A stretch of DNA of 64,000 nt from an uncultured Pseudoflavonifractor sp. (GTDB lineage Bacteria > Bacillota > Clostridia > Oscillospirales > Oscillospiraceae), in the NCBI GenBank assembly GCA_947651395.1, contig CANSYW010000008.1:38162-102161 (forward strand). Reading direction: 5' to 3'. Both the position numbers and the translations under genes were made by a program. Below are positions 56,775-64,000 of the stretch, piece after piece. Numbering within the stretch: position 1 is the first letter of the stretch; the number at the start of each line of letters is the position of its first letter. A model generated the notes under the pieces. It made no database searches, was not told the DNA's origin, and worked only from the letters and a program-made list of their open reading frames with translations.

Positions 56775-59363
56775 GTGCGGGACGGGCATTGCGGAAGTCT
56801 GCGTGAACTGCTGGACAAGCTGGGCAGCGACCCCCGACGGGGCCTGGAGGAACGGGAGGCCGGGGAGCGGCTGAAAAAGTACGGTCCCAACCAACTGGAG
56901 GGGAAAAAGGAGCGAAGCCTTTTCCTCCGGGTGCTGGATCAGCTGCGGGATCCCATGATCCTGGTGCTGCTGGCGGCGGCGGGGCTGAGCCTTGTGTCCA
57001 GCGGCGGGGAGGACTGGCTGGACAGCGCCATCATTTTACTTATCGTGGTGGTCAACGCCATCATTTCCATCTCCCAGGAAAACAGCGCCCAGCGGGCCCT
57101 GGAGGCGCTGCGGAAGCTCTCTGCGCCCCAGGCCAGAGTGGTTCGGGGGGGCAAGGAGCTGCGGGTGGACTCCGACCAAATCGTGCCCGGAGACGTGATC
57201 CGGCTGGAGGCGGGAGACCTGGTGCCCGCCGACGCCCGGCTTCTGGAGAGCGCGGGGCTCAAGGCCGACGAGAGCGCCATGACGGGGGAATCCCTGCCGG
57301 TGGAAAAGCAGGCCGGGGAGGGGCTTCCCCCCCAGACCGGCCTGGGGGATCGAAAGAATATGGTCATCGGCTCCACCGTCATCACTGCGGGCCGGGGCAC
57401 GGCGCTGGTCACCGCCACCGGCATGGACAGCGAGGTGGGCCGGGTGGCGGGCCTTCTGATGGAGCAGGAGGAGTCGGAGACCCCCCTCCAGCGGCGGATG
57501 GGGGAGATCTCCAGGATCCTGTCCTTTGTATGCCTGTGCGTGTGCGCGGTCATGTTCGGGGCGGGACTGCTTCAGGGCCGGGGGATGCTGGAGATGTTCA
57601 TGACCGCCGTATCTCTGGCGGTGGCGGCCATCCCCGAGGGACTGCCCGCCATCGTCACCATTGTGCTGGCGCTGGGGGTACAGCGTATGGCGGCCCGGGG
57701 CGCCATCGTCAAAAAACTGCCGGCGGTGGAGACTCTGGGCTGTGCCGGGGTGATCTGCTCGGACAAGACGGGCACTCTGACCCAGAACCGGATGACGGTG
57801 CGTAAGCTGTGGCTGCCTGAGGGCCGGGGGCGGCGGGAGCTGCTTACCGCGGCCGCGCTGTGCTGTGACGCCCAGCTCCGGGGAACGACGGTGGTGGGAG
57901 AGGCCACTGAGCGGGCCCTGGTGGAGGCCGCCCTTCAGGAGGGACTGGACAAGGGAGAGCTGGAGCGGGAGCTGCCCCGGAAGGGGGAGCTGCCCTTTGA
58001 CTCCGGGCGCAAGCTCATGTCCACCGTCCACGCCCTGCCCCAGGGAGGGTATCGGGTGTGCGTGAAGGGGGCGCCCGACGTACTGCTGAGCCGGTGCGCT
58101 CTGGCGGAAAATCAGCGCAGAGCCGCCCTGAGCGCCAACGACGCAATGGCACGGGAGGCGCTGCGGGTGCTGGCGGTGGCCGTGCGGGATCTGGAGAGAC
58201 TGCCGGCGGAGTGGAACAGCCAGGCCCTGGAGCGGGATCTGACCTTCCTGGGGCTGGCGGGGATGATGGACCCGCCCCGGGAATCGGCCAAGGGGGCGGT
58301 GGAGCAGTGCCGGGGGGCCGGGATCCGGCCGGTCATGATCACCGGGGATCACAAGCTCACCGCCGTGGCGGTGGCCCGGGAGCTGGGGATCTTCCGCCCT
58401 GGGGACATGGCGGTGACGGGGGCCGACCTGGATTTTATGCCCCAGGAGCTTTTGGAGCAGGACGTGGAGAAGTTTTCCGTCTACGCCCGGGTGTCCCCCG
58501 AGCACAAGACCCGCATCGTCAACGCCTGGCGGAAGAAGGGGAAGGTGGTGGCCATGACGGGGGACGGGGTCAACGACGCCCCCGCCCTGAAGGCCGCCCA
58601 CATTGGCTGCGCCATGGGTCAGGCGGGCACCGATGTGGCCAAAGAGGCCGCCGATATGATCCTCACCGACGACAACTTTGCCACCATTGTCTCCGCCGTG
58701 GCCGAGGGGCGGGGCATCTACGCCAACATCAAGAAGGCCATCCACTATCTCCTCTCCTGTAACATCGGAGAGATCCTGACCATCTTCCTGGCCACGGTGC
58801 TGGGCTTTCATCAGATGCCCCTGGTGCCGGTACAGCTGCTCTGGCTCAACCTGGTCACCGACGCCCTGCCCGCCCTGGCCCTGGGGGTGGAGCCGGTGGA
58901 GGAGGGGGCCATGGAGCGGGGGCCCCGGGGGGCGGAGGAGAGCCTGTTCAACCGGCGCTTTTCCCTGCGCCTGGCCTGGCAGGGGGCCATGGTGGGCCTG
59001 CTCACCCTGGCGGCCTACTTTTTGGGGGAATATGTCCTCTCCGACCCGGGGGAGGCCTATGAGGCGGCCAACACCATGGCCTTCGCCACCTTGACCTTCT
59101 GCCAGCTTTTCCACGCCTTTGATGTGCGCAGTGAGGAGCACTCCCTGTTCCACATCGGTATTTTCAGCAACCGGGCCATGAACAAGGCCTTTCTGGTGGG
59201 CCTGCTGATGCAGCTGGCGGTGCTGTGCCTGCCCCCGCTCCAGCGGATCTTCCAGACGGTGAACATGAATCCGGTGGAGTGGACGGTGGTGCTGGCGCTG
59301 GGGATCACCCCGGTGGTGGTGTGCGAGATCGGGAAGTGGCTGAGAAGGAAAAAGAGGGCGTAA
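56775..59363 (+). CDS. P-type cation-transporting ATPase (calcium-type, P2)
   Basis: 862-residue membrane pump resembling bacterial SERCA/PMCA-like Ca2+ ATPases. Motifs: TGES (AMTGESLPVEK), PEGLPA in membrane helix 4 (the IPEGLPAIVT calcium-site stretch), the phosphorylation loop CSDKTGTLTQNRMT, KGAPD, TGDGVNDAPALK, and a C-terminal membrane block with NLVTDALPALALG. N- and C-terminal cation ATPase domains are both present. The likely start is GTG 56775 (AAAGGA about 12 nt upstream). Ion specificity is inferred from the family. Confidence 0.92.
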   Translation: MRDGHCGSLRELLDKLGSDPRRGLEEREAGERLKKYGPNQLEGKKERSLFLRVLDQLRDPMILVLLAAAGLSLVSSGGEDWLDSAIILLIVVVNAIISISQENSAQRALEALRKLSAPQARVVRGGKELRVDSDQIVPGDVIRLEAGDLVPADARLLESAGLKADESAMTGESLPVEKQAGEGLPPQTGLGDRKNMVIGSTVITAGRGTALVTATGMDSEVGRVAGLLMEQEESETPLQRRMGEISRILSFVCLCVCAVMFGAGLLQGRGMLEMFMTAVSLAVAAIPEGLPAIVTIVLALGVQRMAARGAIVKKLPAVETLGCAGVICSDKTGTLTQNRMTVRKLWLPEGRGRRELLTAAALCCDAQLRGTTVVGEATERALVEAALQEGLDKGELERELPRKGELPFDSGRKLMSTVHALPQGGYRVCVKGAPDVLLSRCALAENQRRAALSANDAMAREALRVLAVAVRDLERLPAEWNSQALERDLTFLGLAGMMDPPRESAKGAVEQCRGAGIRPVMITGDHKLTAVAVARELGIFRPGDMAVTGADLDFMPQELLEQDVEKFSVYARVSPEHKTRIVNAWRKKGKVVAMTGDGVNDAPALKAAHIGCAMGQAGTDVAKEAADMILTDDNFATIVSAVAEGRGIYANIKKAIHYLLSCNIGEILTIFLATVLGFHQMPLVPVQLLWLNLVTDALPALALGVEPVEEGAMERGPRGAEESLFNRRFSLRLAWQGAMVGLLTLAAYFLGEYVLSDPGEAYEAANTMAFATLTFCQLFHAFDVRSEEHSLFHIGIFSNRAMNKAFLVGLLMQLAVLCLPPLQRIFQTVNMNPVEWTVVLALGITPVVVCEIGKWLRRKKRA

Positions 59364-59369
59364 ACAAAA

Positions 59370-59406
59370 ATCGCCGACGGCGTCTGCCGTCGGCGGCTTT
59401 TTTTGT
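59370..59406 (+). terminator. Terminator between the ATPase and F420-ligase-like genes
   Basis: GCCGACGGC-GTCT-GCCGTCGGC is followed by a T7 run; an A-run on the other side makes it usable in both directions. Confidence 0.9.
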
Positions 59407-59409
59407 TTT

Positions 59410-60114
59410 TTATTCGCTGACTTCCCGGATGAGGATGAAGGGGGTGAGCTGGCGATCCTGGCCGGCGGGGTTGTCGGCGATGAGGGCCAGGAGCTGTTCG
59501 TCGGTCCAGCCCTTCAGGGCCTCGCCCTTGCCCAGCAGCTCCACGTTCAGGTCGTTGGCGTCCACGATCATCATGACGATGCCGGTCTTCTCGAAGACCT
59601 CGTCGCAGACCTTGGCCGGATCCGCGGGGACCCGGACGCCCATATGCTCGTACTCGGGGATGTCCTCTCCGTAAAAGCCGTCCAGGCCGGTGACCTCCTC
59701 GCCCAGCATGTCGTAAAAGACCCCGTGCTTGCCCACCAACTTGCCGAAGCCGGCGCAGACCGCGGCCCAGATGACCTTGGGGAGACCGCAGATATTGATG
59801 GCGAACTGCATCTTCACCGGCAGGCCCATGCCGGGGCCTGCGGAGGTCTGATGGACAAAGCGGCTGAGGAGCCTGGCCCAAAAGCCGGGCTTGCACTCGT
59901 CCTCGGTGACCACCCGGCCCTGACACAGGGCGATGACCTTTTCGCTGGAGGAGACGATATCTCCGGGCTGATAGAGGGGCTTGACGTACTTCTCCATCAG
60001 ATCCAGGTAGCTCTCGCCCACCTGGACAAAGTGGGTGGCGATGGCGTGACGGGCGTATTTTTTGCCCTCGGCCTCAATGATCACGCTCTTTCCCTCATTG
60101 GCGTAAAAATCCAT
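59410..60114 (-). CDS. Coenzyme F420-0:L-glutamate ligase family protein
   Basis: 234 residues of the CofE-like family (F420_ligase). In methanogens and actinobacteria this fold adds glutamate to F420-0. Family-like segments include YLDLMEKYVKPLYQPGDIVSSSEKVIALCQGR near the N-terminus, GFYGEDIPEY in the middle, and MMIVDANDLNVELLG near the C-terminus. No other F420 genes are in the window, and Clostridia of this type are not known F420 producers, so another amide ligation is possible. ATG 60114 (AAAGGAG upstream) is chosen. It stands alone with its own promoter, divergent from the ger operon. Confidence 0.8.
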   Translation of the reverse strand: MDFYANEGKSVIIEAEGKKYARHAIATHFVQVGESYLDLMEKYVKPLYQPGDIVSSSEKVIALCQGRVVTEDECKPGFWARLLSRFVHQTSAGPGMGLPVKMQFAINICGLPKVIWAAVCAGFGKLVGKHGVFYDMLGEEVTGLDGFYGEDIPEYEHMGVRVPADPAKVCDEVFEKTGIVMMIVDANDLNVELLGKGEALKGWTDEQLLALIADNPAGQDRQLTPFILIREVSE

Positions 60115-60148
60115 GGATGACGCTCCTTTTGTAACCAAAGTACTCCTT

Positions 60149-60177
60149 ATTATAGACGGGTTGGGGAGCGGAAGCAA
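60149..60177 (-). promoter_or_regulatory. Promoter of the F420-ligase-like gene
   Basis: On the minus strand TTGCTT (60172-60177) and TATAAT (60149-60154) are separated by 17 bp. Confidence 0.78.
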
Positions 60178-60236
60178 CCCGGTTTGGCATAAAATTTTCT
60201 TTTTGGGAGACACTGGAGGGGAAATGGGGGGATACC

Positions 60237-61733
60237 ATGGGCTTTTTCACCGAAAAGAGGGCGGTCGATCCGCCCCACCCGCGCCGGGTGCCCAGACTGG
60301 AGGGGCCGCTGACGGCGGAGGCTCTGGGCCGGGCGTTTGAAAACTGCGTGGACTATAACCGCCGGGCCGTGGCCGTGGGGGGGAACGAGGCCCTGCGGAT
60401 GGAGCTCGTGTTTCTCGCCGGGATGGTGCGCATGGAGCGGGTGAGCGATTATGTGCTGCGCCCTCTGGCCCAGGATCGGGAGCTGGGGGAGCTGGGGGAG
60501 GCGGTGGCCTGGGAGAAGATGCGCTCGGGGGCCCTCTACAGCCTGTCGGTGACTGAGGTGGCCACCCTGGACGAGGCCGTGAGCCGCCTGATCGACGGCG
60601 ATTGCCTGCTTTTTTTCCCGGGAAAGGAGCGGGCGCTCTCTTTTAATGTGGGGACGGAGGAGAAGCGGAGCATCGGAACGCCGGAGGATGAGGTGGCGGT
60701 CAAGGGGCCCAAGGACTCCTTTGTGGAAAACCTGCGCACCAACACCTCCCTGACCCGACGGCATCTGAAGGCTCCGGAGCTCCGGGTGGCGGAGCAGACG
60801 GTGGGGCGGCAGTCCCTCACTCCGGTGGATATCCTCTGGCTGGACGGGATCGCCGATCCCCGCACGGTGGAGGAGCTTCAGCGGCGGATAGAGGCCATCG
60901 ACATCGACGCCCTTCTGGCCACCGGGAATCTGGAGGAGTATATCGTTGACCGGCTGGACACCCCCTTTCCGCTGGCCCAGTCCACCCAGCGGCCGGATCG
61001 GTTTTGCTACGGCCTCTGTCAGGGCCGGGTGGGGGTGCTTGTGGAGGGGATCCCCCTGGGCTATCTGGTCCCCGGGGTGCTGGGGGACTTTTTACGCACG
61101 CCGGAGGACCGCTCGGAAAACTGGATGGTGGCCGCCTCCCTGACGGTACTGCGCTGGGTGTGTCTGCTAGTGACCCTGTTTCTGCCGGGGCTCTATGTGG
61201 CTATGGTGAATTTCCATCCGGAGATGATCCCGATCCGGCTGGCCCTCAGCATTATGGCGGCCCGGCGGGACGTGCCCTTTTCCGCCCTCTTTGAGACCCT
61301 TCTTCTCCTCCTGGCCTTTGAGGTGCTGCAGGAGGCGGGGCTGCGCCTGCCCCAGTCCATCGGACAGACGGTGTCCATCCTGGGCGGTCTGGTGGTGGGC
61401 TCGGCGGCGGTGGAGGCCAGGCTCATCTCCCCGGCGGTGCTGGTGGTGGTGGCCGTGGCGGGCATCGCGGGCTATACCATGCCCTCCCAGGATCTGGCGG
61501 GGGCCCTGCGGCTGTGGCGCTTTCTTCTGGCGGTGCTCGCGGGTCTGGCCGGACTGTTCGGTCTGACGGTGGGCGCGGCGGCGCTGGCGGGACATCTTGC
61601 GGGACTGGAGAGCTTTGGGACGGCCTACCTGATCCCCTTTGCCGACGGGGAGCCCCTGGTGCGTCAGCCTCTGCCTGAGGACAAGCTGAGACCGGCCCAT
61701 CTGAGATCAAAGAATCGGAGGAAACAGGGATGA
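60237..61733 (+). CDS. Spore germination protein GerA family (GerKA-like)
   Basis: A-subunit of a germinant receptor in the inner spore membrane, 498 residues. A soluble N-terminal domain (about 1-270) includes a segment like GDCLLFFPGKERALSF and a conserved PKDSFVENLRTNTSLTRRHLK. Four to five membrane helices follow (for example VLRWVCLLVTLFLPGLYVAM, ILGGLVVGSAAV, LAVLAGLAGLFGLTV). PEDRSENW fits the family motif before the first helix. First gene of the gerA-gerC-gerB operon; ATG 60237 lies about 7 nt after GGGGGG. A weak CATAAAA near 60188 could be a sigma-G -10, but no matching -35 was found. Confidence 0.93.
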   Translation: MGFFTEKRAVDPPHPRRVPRLEGPLTAEALGRAFENCVDYNRRAVAVGGNEALRMELVFLAGMVRMERVSDYVLRPLAQDRELGELGEAVAWEKMRSGALYSLSVTEVATLDEAVSRLIDGDCLLFFPGKERALSFNVGTEEKRSIGTPEDEVAVKGPKDSFVENLRTNTSLTRRHLKAPELRVAEQTVGRQSLTPVDILWLDGIADPRTVEELQRRIEAIDIDALLATGNLEEYIVDRLDTPFPLAQSTQRPDRFCYGLCQGRVGVLVEGIPLGYLVPGVLGDFLRTPEDRSENWMVAASLTVLRWVCLLVTLFLPGLYVAMVNFHPEMIPIRLALSIMAARRDVPFSALFETLLLLLAFEVLQEAGLRLPQSIGQTVSILGGLVVGSAAVEARLISPAVLVVVAVAGIAGYTMPSQDLAGALRLWRFLLAVLAGLAGLFGLTVGAAALAGHLAGLESFGTAYLIPFADGEPLVRQPLPEDKLRPAHLRSKNRRKQG

Positions 61734-62671
61734 AGCGCCGCGTATGGGCTGCCGCTCTGGCTTTTGTTCTGCTGGCCGGAGGGGCGGGGTTCCTGCCCCG
61801 GAGCCGGGAGATGGAGAGACTGAAGCTGGTGAGCGCCCTGGCGGTGGATGGGGGTGGGGAGGTGTCCGTCACCGCCCTCACCGCCGTGCGGGCCTCCGGG
61901 GAGGAGGAGCCGGAGACCTTTTCCGGCGTGGGGGGCAGTCTGGCCTCCGCCTGCCGGAACCTGCGGGAGAGCTCCGCCCGGCGGGCCTACCTGGGCCAGA
62001 CCGAGCAGCTCCTGCTGGGGGAGGGGTGCGATCTGGAGCAGACGCTGGATTTCGTCCTCACGGATCGGGAGCTTCGGATGGACGCCTCCTTATATATAGT
62101 AAAAGGAAACGCCGGGCAGGTCCTTCAGGCCTCGGTGGAGCGGGCCGGAGAGGAGACCGGGGGCCGGGATCCCCGGGGCCGGACGGTGGGAGAGACGCTG
62201 GCCCGGCTGGCCCAGGAGGAATATGCGCTGATCCCCGCCCTGGCCCCCGGCGGGGACGGGACGGCGGCCCCGGCGGGCTGGGCGGTGGCGGGTCCCGGGG
62301 GAGTGGCCGGCTATCTGGAGGGGGAGGCGGCTGTAGGCGCCTTTCTGCTTCTGGGCGGCGGCGCGGGGGAGGTGGTGACCCTTTCCGCGGGCGCGGCGGA
62401 GGTGACCGGAGTTCAGATCGGAGCCCGGGACGGGGCGGTGAAGTGCCGCCTGGAGGCGCGTCGGGTCCAGGGAGAGCCGGGACTAAAAGAACTGGAGGCC
62501 TGGGCCGCGGCAAACCTCCGCGCCGCCCTGTCCTCCGGATGGGACTGCTGGGGACTGGATCGGGAGCTGGCCGCCGGCCGGCCCTGGGACTGGGAGGAGA
62601 TCCGGGGCGTGGACGTCAGGCTTTTGGATGTGGAAGTGACGGGAAGGTGGGTGGAAGGATATGGGCCGTGA
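61730..62671 (+). CDS. Spore germination protein GerC family, lacking the lipobox cysteine
   Basis: C-subunit of the germinant receptor, 313 residues. The N-terminus MKRRVWAAALAFVLLAGGAGF is a signal-like helix, and REMERLKLVSALAVDGGGEVSVT matches the conserved start of GerC after its lipid-anchored Cys. The Cys is missing: the usual GCWDxxE region reads GAGFLPRSRE. The C-terminal GerC_C domain is probably shortened. It overlaps gerA by 4 nt and gerB by 11 nt. Without lipid attachment it would stay anchored by the signal helix or be released. Confidence 0.85.
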   Translation: MKRRVWAAALAFVLLAGGAGFLPRSREMERLKLVSALAVDGGGEVSVTALTAVRASGEEEPETFSGVGGSLASACRNLRESSARRAYLGQTEQLLLGEGCDLEQTLDFVLTDRELRMDASLYIVKGNAGQVLQASVERAGEETGGRDPRGRTVGETLARLAQEEYALIPALAPGGDGTAAPAGWAVAGPGGVAGYLEGEAAVGAFLLLGGGAGEVVTLSAGAAEVTGVQIGARDGAVKCRLEARRVQGEPGLKELEAWAAANLRAALSSGWDCWGLDRELAAGRPWDWEEIRGVDVRLLDVEVTGRWVEGYGP

Positions 62672-63785
62672 GAGAGGACGGGGCATGGCGGTGATCGCCG
62701 GACTGATCCCCCCTATGCTGGCGCTGCTGGGGCCCTTGAGCCTCCGGGCCGGTCGGCTGGGCTGGCTGACGCCGCTGTGCGCTCTGCCGGCGGGGGCTCT
62801 GATGTGCTGGATCTGGCGGCGCGCGGCGGGGCGAAGCCTTTCCCGGCTGCTGGAGGAGAGCTTTGACCTTTGGGCGGGGCGGGGAGTGCAGCTCCTTTAT
62901 CTGCTGTGGGGTCTCTGGCTGATGTCGGTGGCCGCCCGGCGGTACGTCCGTCGGCTGCTGATCACGGCGCCGGGGGAAAACGTCAGGTGGCTCTATCTGG
63001 GCGCGGCCCTGCTCCTCGTCCTGTGGCTGAGCCGGGGGGAGGGAGTGATCCTCCTCCGGACGGGCAGATTGCTCTTCGGGGCGCTGACCGCCGCCGTGAT
63101 CCTGGGCGCGGCCCTGTCCCTGCCCGCGCTGAAATGGGAAAACCTGTGGCCCCCCGACCCGGCGGACTGGACGGGCCTGGGAGCGGGGGCGCTGACGGTG
63201 GCCGGCCTGGCGGGGTGGGGGATCTTCGGCCTCTGCCTGCCGGGAGAGGAGCGGGAGCGGCCCTGGGGTTGGACGGCGCTGGGCTGCGGGCTCTTTGCCG
63301 GGCTGCTGGCGGTGACCCTGGGCACCTTTGGCCCTGCGCTGACCGGCAGGATGGAGGAGCCCTTTCTGCTGCTTTTGGAGGGGGCGGCCGCCCCCGGCGT
63401 TTTTCGCCGGGGGGAGGCGGCGCTGGCGTCGGTGCTCACCCTGGGCGACTTTATGCTTCTGGCTCTGCTTTTGCGGGGGTGCGCCTGCCTCTGGCGGGGC
63501 CTGTTCCCCGGCCGGGCCGGGAGGGGCGTATGGCTGGTGGCGGGGGCTGCTTTTTGGTGGGCGGGAGCCCACCCGGTGGCGGGGGCGCGGGGAGAGCCGC
63601 TGCTGCTTTGGGGAGGGGCCCTGTTTGGGATCGGGTTGCCCACCCTTGCCGTTTTGACGGAAGCGGGGAGAAAGGCCCTGGGAAAAGAAGGCATATCTTG
63701 TGTGAAAAAAGGACCGGAAGAGGCAGATGTTGCGGAAGAGGAAGCAGGGGAAAAAAGTTACGGAAAAAATGAAAAAAAGTGTTGA
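62661..63785 (+). CDS. Spore germination permease GerB family
   Basis: B-subunit of the germinant receptor, of the APC transporter superfamily, 374 residues and about ten membrane helices (for example VIAGLIPPMLALLGPL, LLYLLWGLWLMSVAA, WLYLGAALLLVLWLSRGEG, FGALTAAVILGAALSLPALKW). A hydrophilic C-terminal tail rich in Lys and Glu ends the protein. GGAAGG precedes ATG 62661. Last gene of the operon; its stop codon overlaps the -35 element of the RNA promoter that follows. Confidence 0.9.
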   Translation: MGRERGRGMAVIAGLIPPMLALLGPLSLRAGRLGWLTPLCALPAGALMCWIWRRAAGRSLSRLLEESFDLWAGRGVQLLYLLWGLWLMSVAARRYVRRLLITAPGENVRWLYLGAALLLVLWLSRGEGVILLRTGRLLFGALTAAVILGAALSLPALKWENLWPPDPADWTGLGAGALTVAGLAGWGIFGLCLPGEERERPWGWTALGCGLFAGLLAVTLGTFGPALTGRMEEPFLLLLEGAAAPGVFRRGEAALASVLTLGDFMLLALLLRGCACLWRGLFPGRAGRGVWLVAGAAFWWAGAHPVAGARGEPLLLWGGALFGIGLPTLAVLTEAGRKALGKEGISCVKKGPEEADVAEEEAGEKSYGKNEKKC

Positions 63786-63810
63786 CATTCTCTGCTTGAT
63801 TTGGTATATT
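63782..63810 (+). promoter_or_regulatory. Strong promoter after gerB
   Basis: Consensus TTGACA (63782-63787), 17 bp, TATATT (63805-63810). Transcription should begin near 63817, in front of no coding frame. Confidence 0.85.
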
Positions 63811-63814
63811 AATA

Positions 63815-63960
63815 GGGCACCTGCGAGACGGGCCCAAAGCTCTGACCGCTGAAGCCCTTGAGCGAGAACGGTTTTCGAGGTTTTCTGAGGAAGCCGGACA
63901 GCGATGACGGGGCGGAGACAACAGAGCGAAAAACCGAAAGCAGATGCGGCGTGCACCTTG
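63815..63960 (+). ncRNA. Candidate structured non-coding RNA (possibly raiA-motif-like)
   Basis: About 145 nt without a reading frame. The ends pair (GGGCAC near 63815 with GTGCACC near 63951, one bulge). GCTCTG (63839-63844) is complementary to CAGAGC (63922-63927), and CGGTTTTCG (63869-63877) to CGAAAAACCG (63927-63936). These two helices cross, suggesting a pseudoknot. The size and style recall the clostridial raiA-motif RNA, but I name that only as a guess. The sequence to 64000 is A-rich and runs off the window. Confidence 0.6.
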
Positions 63961-64000
63961 TAAATTAAACAACGTGAGAAGAAGCAAACACAAGACACCA

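Overview
The window is a GC-rich (about 60 to 65 %) chromosomal segment of an anaerobic, endospore-forming Firmicute. A GerA/GerC/GerB germination operon, a Spo0A-like regulator, many SLH-domain envelope proteins, HemZ, a selenium-dependent molybdenum hydroxylase gene set and a thiolase suggest the Oscillospiraceae (the Flavonifractor / Lawsonibacter / Intestinimonas kind of gut bacterium). That placement is an inference from gene content and style; no 16S gene is present. Most promoters read as good sigma-A sites (TTGACA-like, 17 bp, TATAAT-like). No transposase, phage gene, tRNA, rRNA or CRISPR array was seen.

Layout. 1-3.3 kb: leftward operon dtd, MBL hydrolase, hemZ, nucleoside kinase (cut by the window edge), divergent from a TPP riboswitch and thiT (3.3-4.1 kb). 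4.1-7.9 kb: HAD phosphatase, shikimate-kinase-like protein and a DEAD-box helicase with a long repeat-filled tail. 8-9.3 kb: DegV and a MarR repressor with FabT-like operators. 9.5-15.8 kb: aspS, two paralogous SLH proteins (one fused to a parvulin domain), hisS and a methylglyoxal-synthase-like protein. 15.8-24.3 kb: minD, rsmG, a small membrane protein, mscL, an SLH/WG-repeat protein, serS, a membrane coiled-coil protein, parB, parA and noc with two parS sites, which is origin-proximal gene content. 24.4-27.1 kb: YitT and an SLH/GH18 protein.

27.1-37.9 kb is a purine and molybdenum hydroxylase island: xpt; a three-subunit xanthine dehydrogenase; a hydantoinase/dihydropyrimidinase; MocA; and the maturation genes xdhC, yqeB and yqeC. 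An NhaC-family transporter behind a lysine riboswitch sits inside the island and is probably a lysine carrier. 37.9-39 kb holds mntP and an AT-rich stretch with two related units that look like tandem small RNA genes. 39-48.3 kb is the conserved glmU-prs-pth-mfd block with tadA and an SLH protein, interrupted by a palindrome array. 48.4-56.7 kb: an HD-domain protein, a YtrA-type regulator with its ABC transporter, a thiolase, a PrsA-like lipoprotein, and an XRE regulator with a Spo0A-like response regulator. 56.7-64 kb: a P-type cation ATPase, an F420-ligase-like protein, the ger operon, and a strongly promoted structured RNA at the right edge.

The most unusual signals are: (1) a dispersed ~130 bp repeat family, with one copy in frame inside the DEAD-box helicase and two directly behind stop codons; (2) the tandem small-RNA candidates at 38.67-39.01 kb; (3) the structured RNA at 63.8 kb; (4) terminator hairpins lying directly in front of the hisS and pth ribosome binding sites; (5) several enzymes of known families that have lost signature residues (MgsA-like, GlmU-like, shikimate-kinase-like, GerC without a lipobox).
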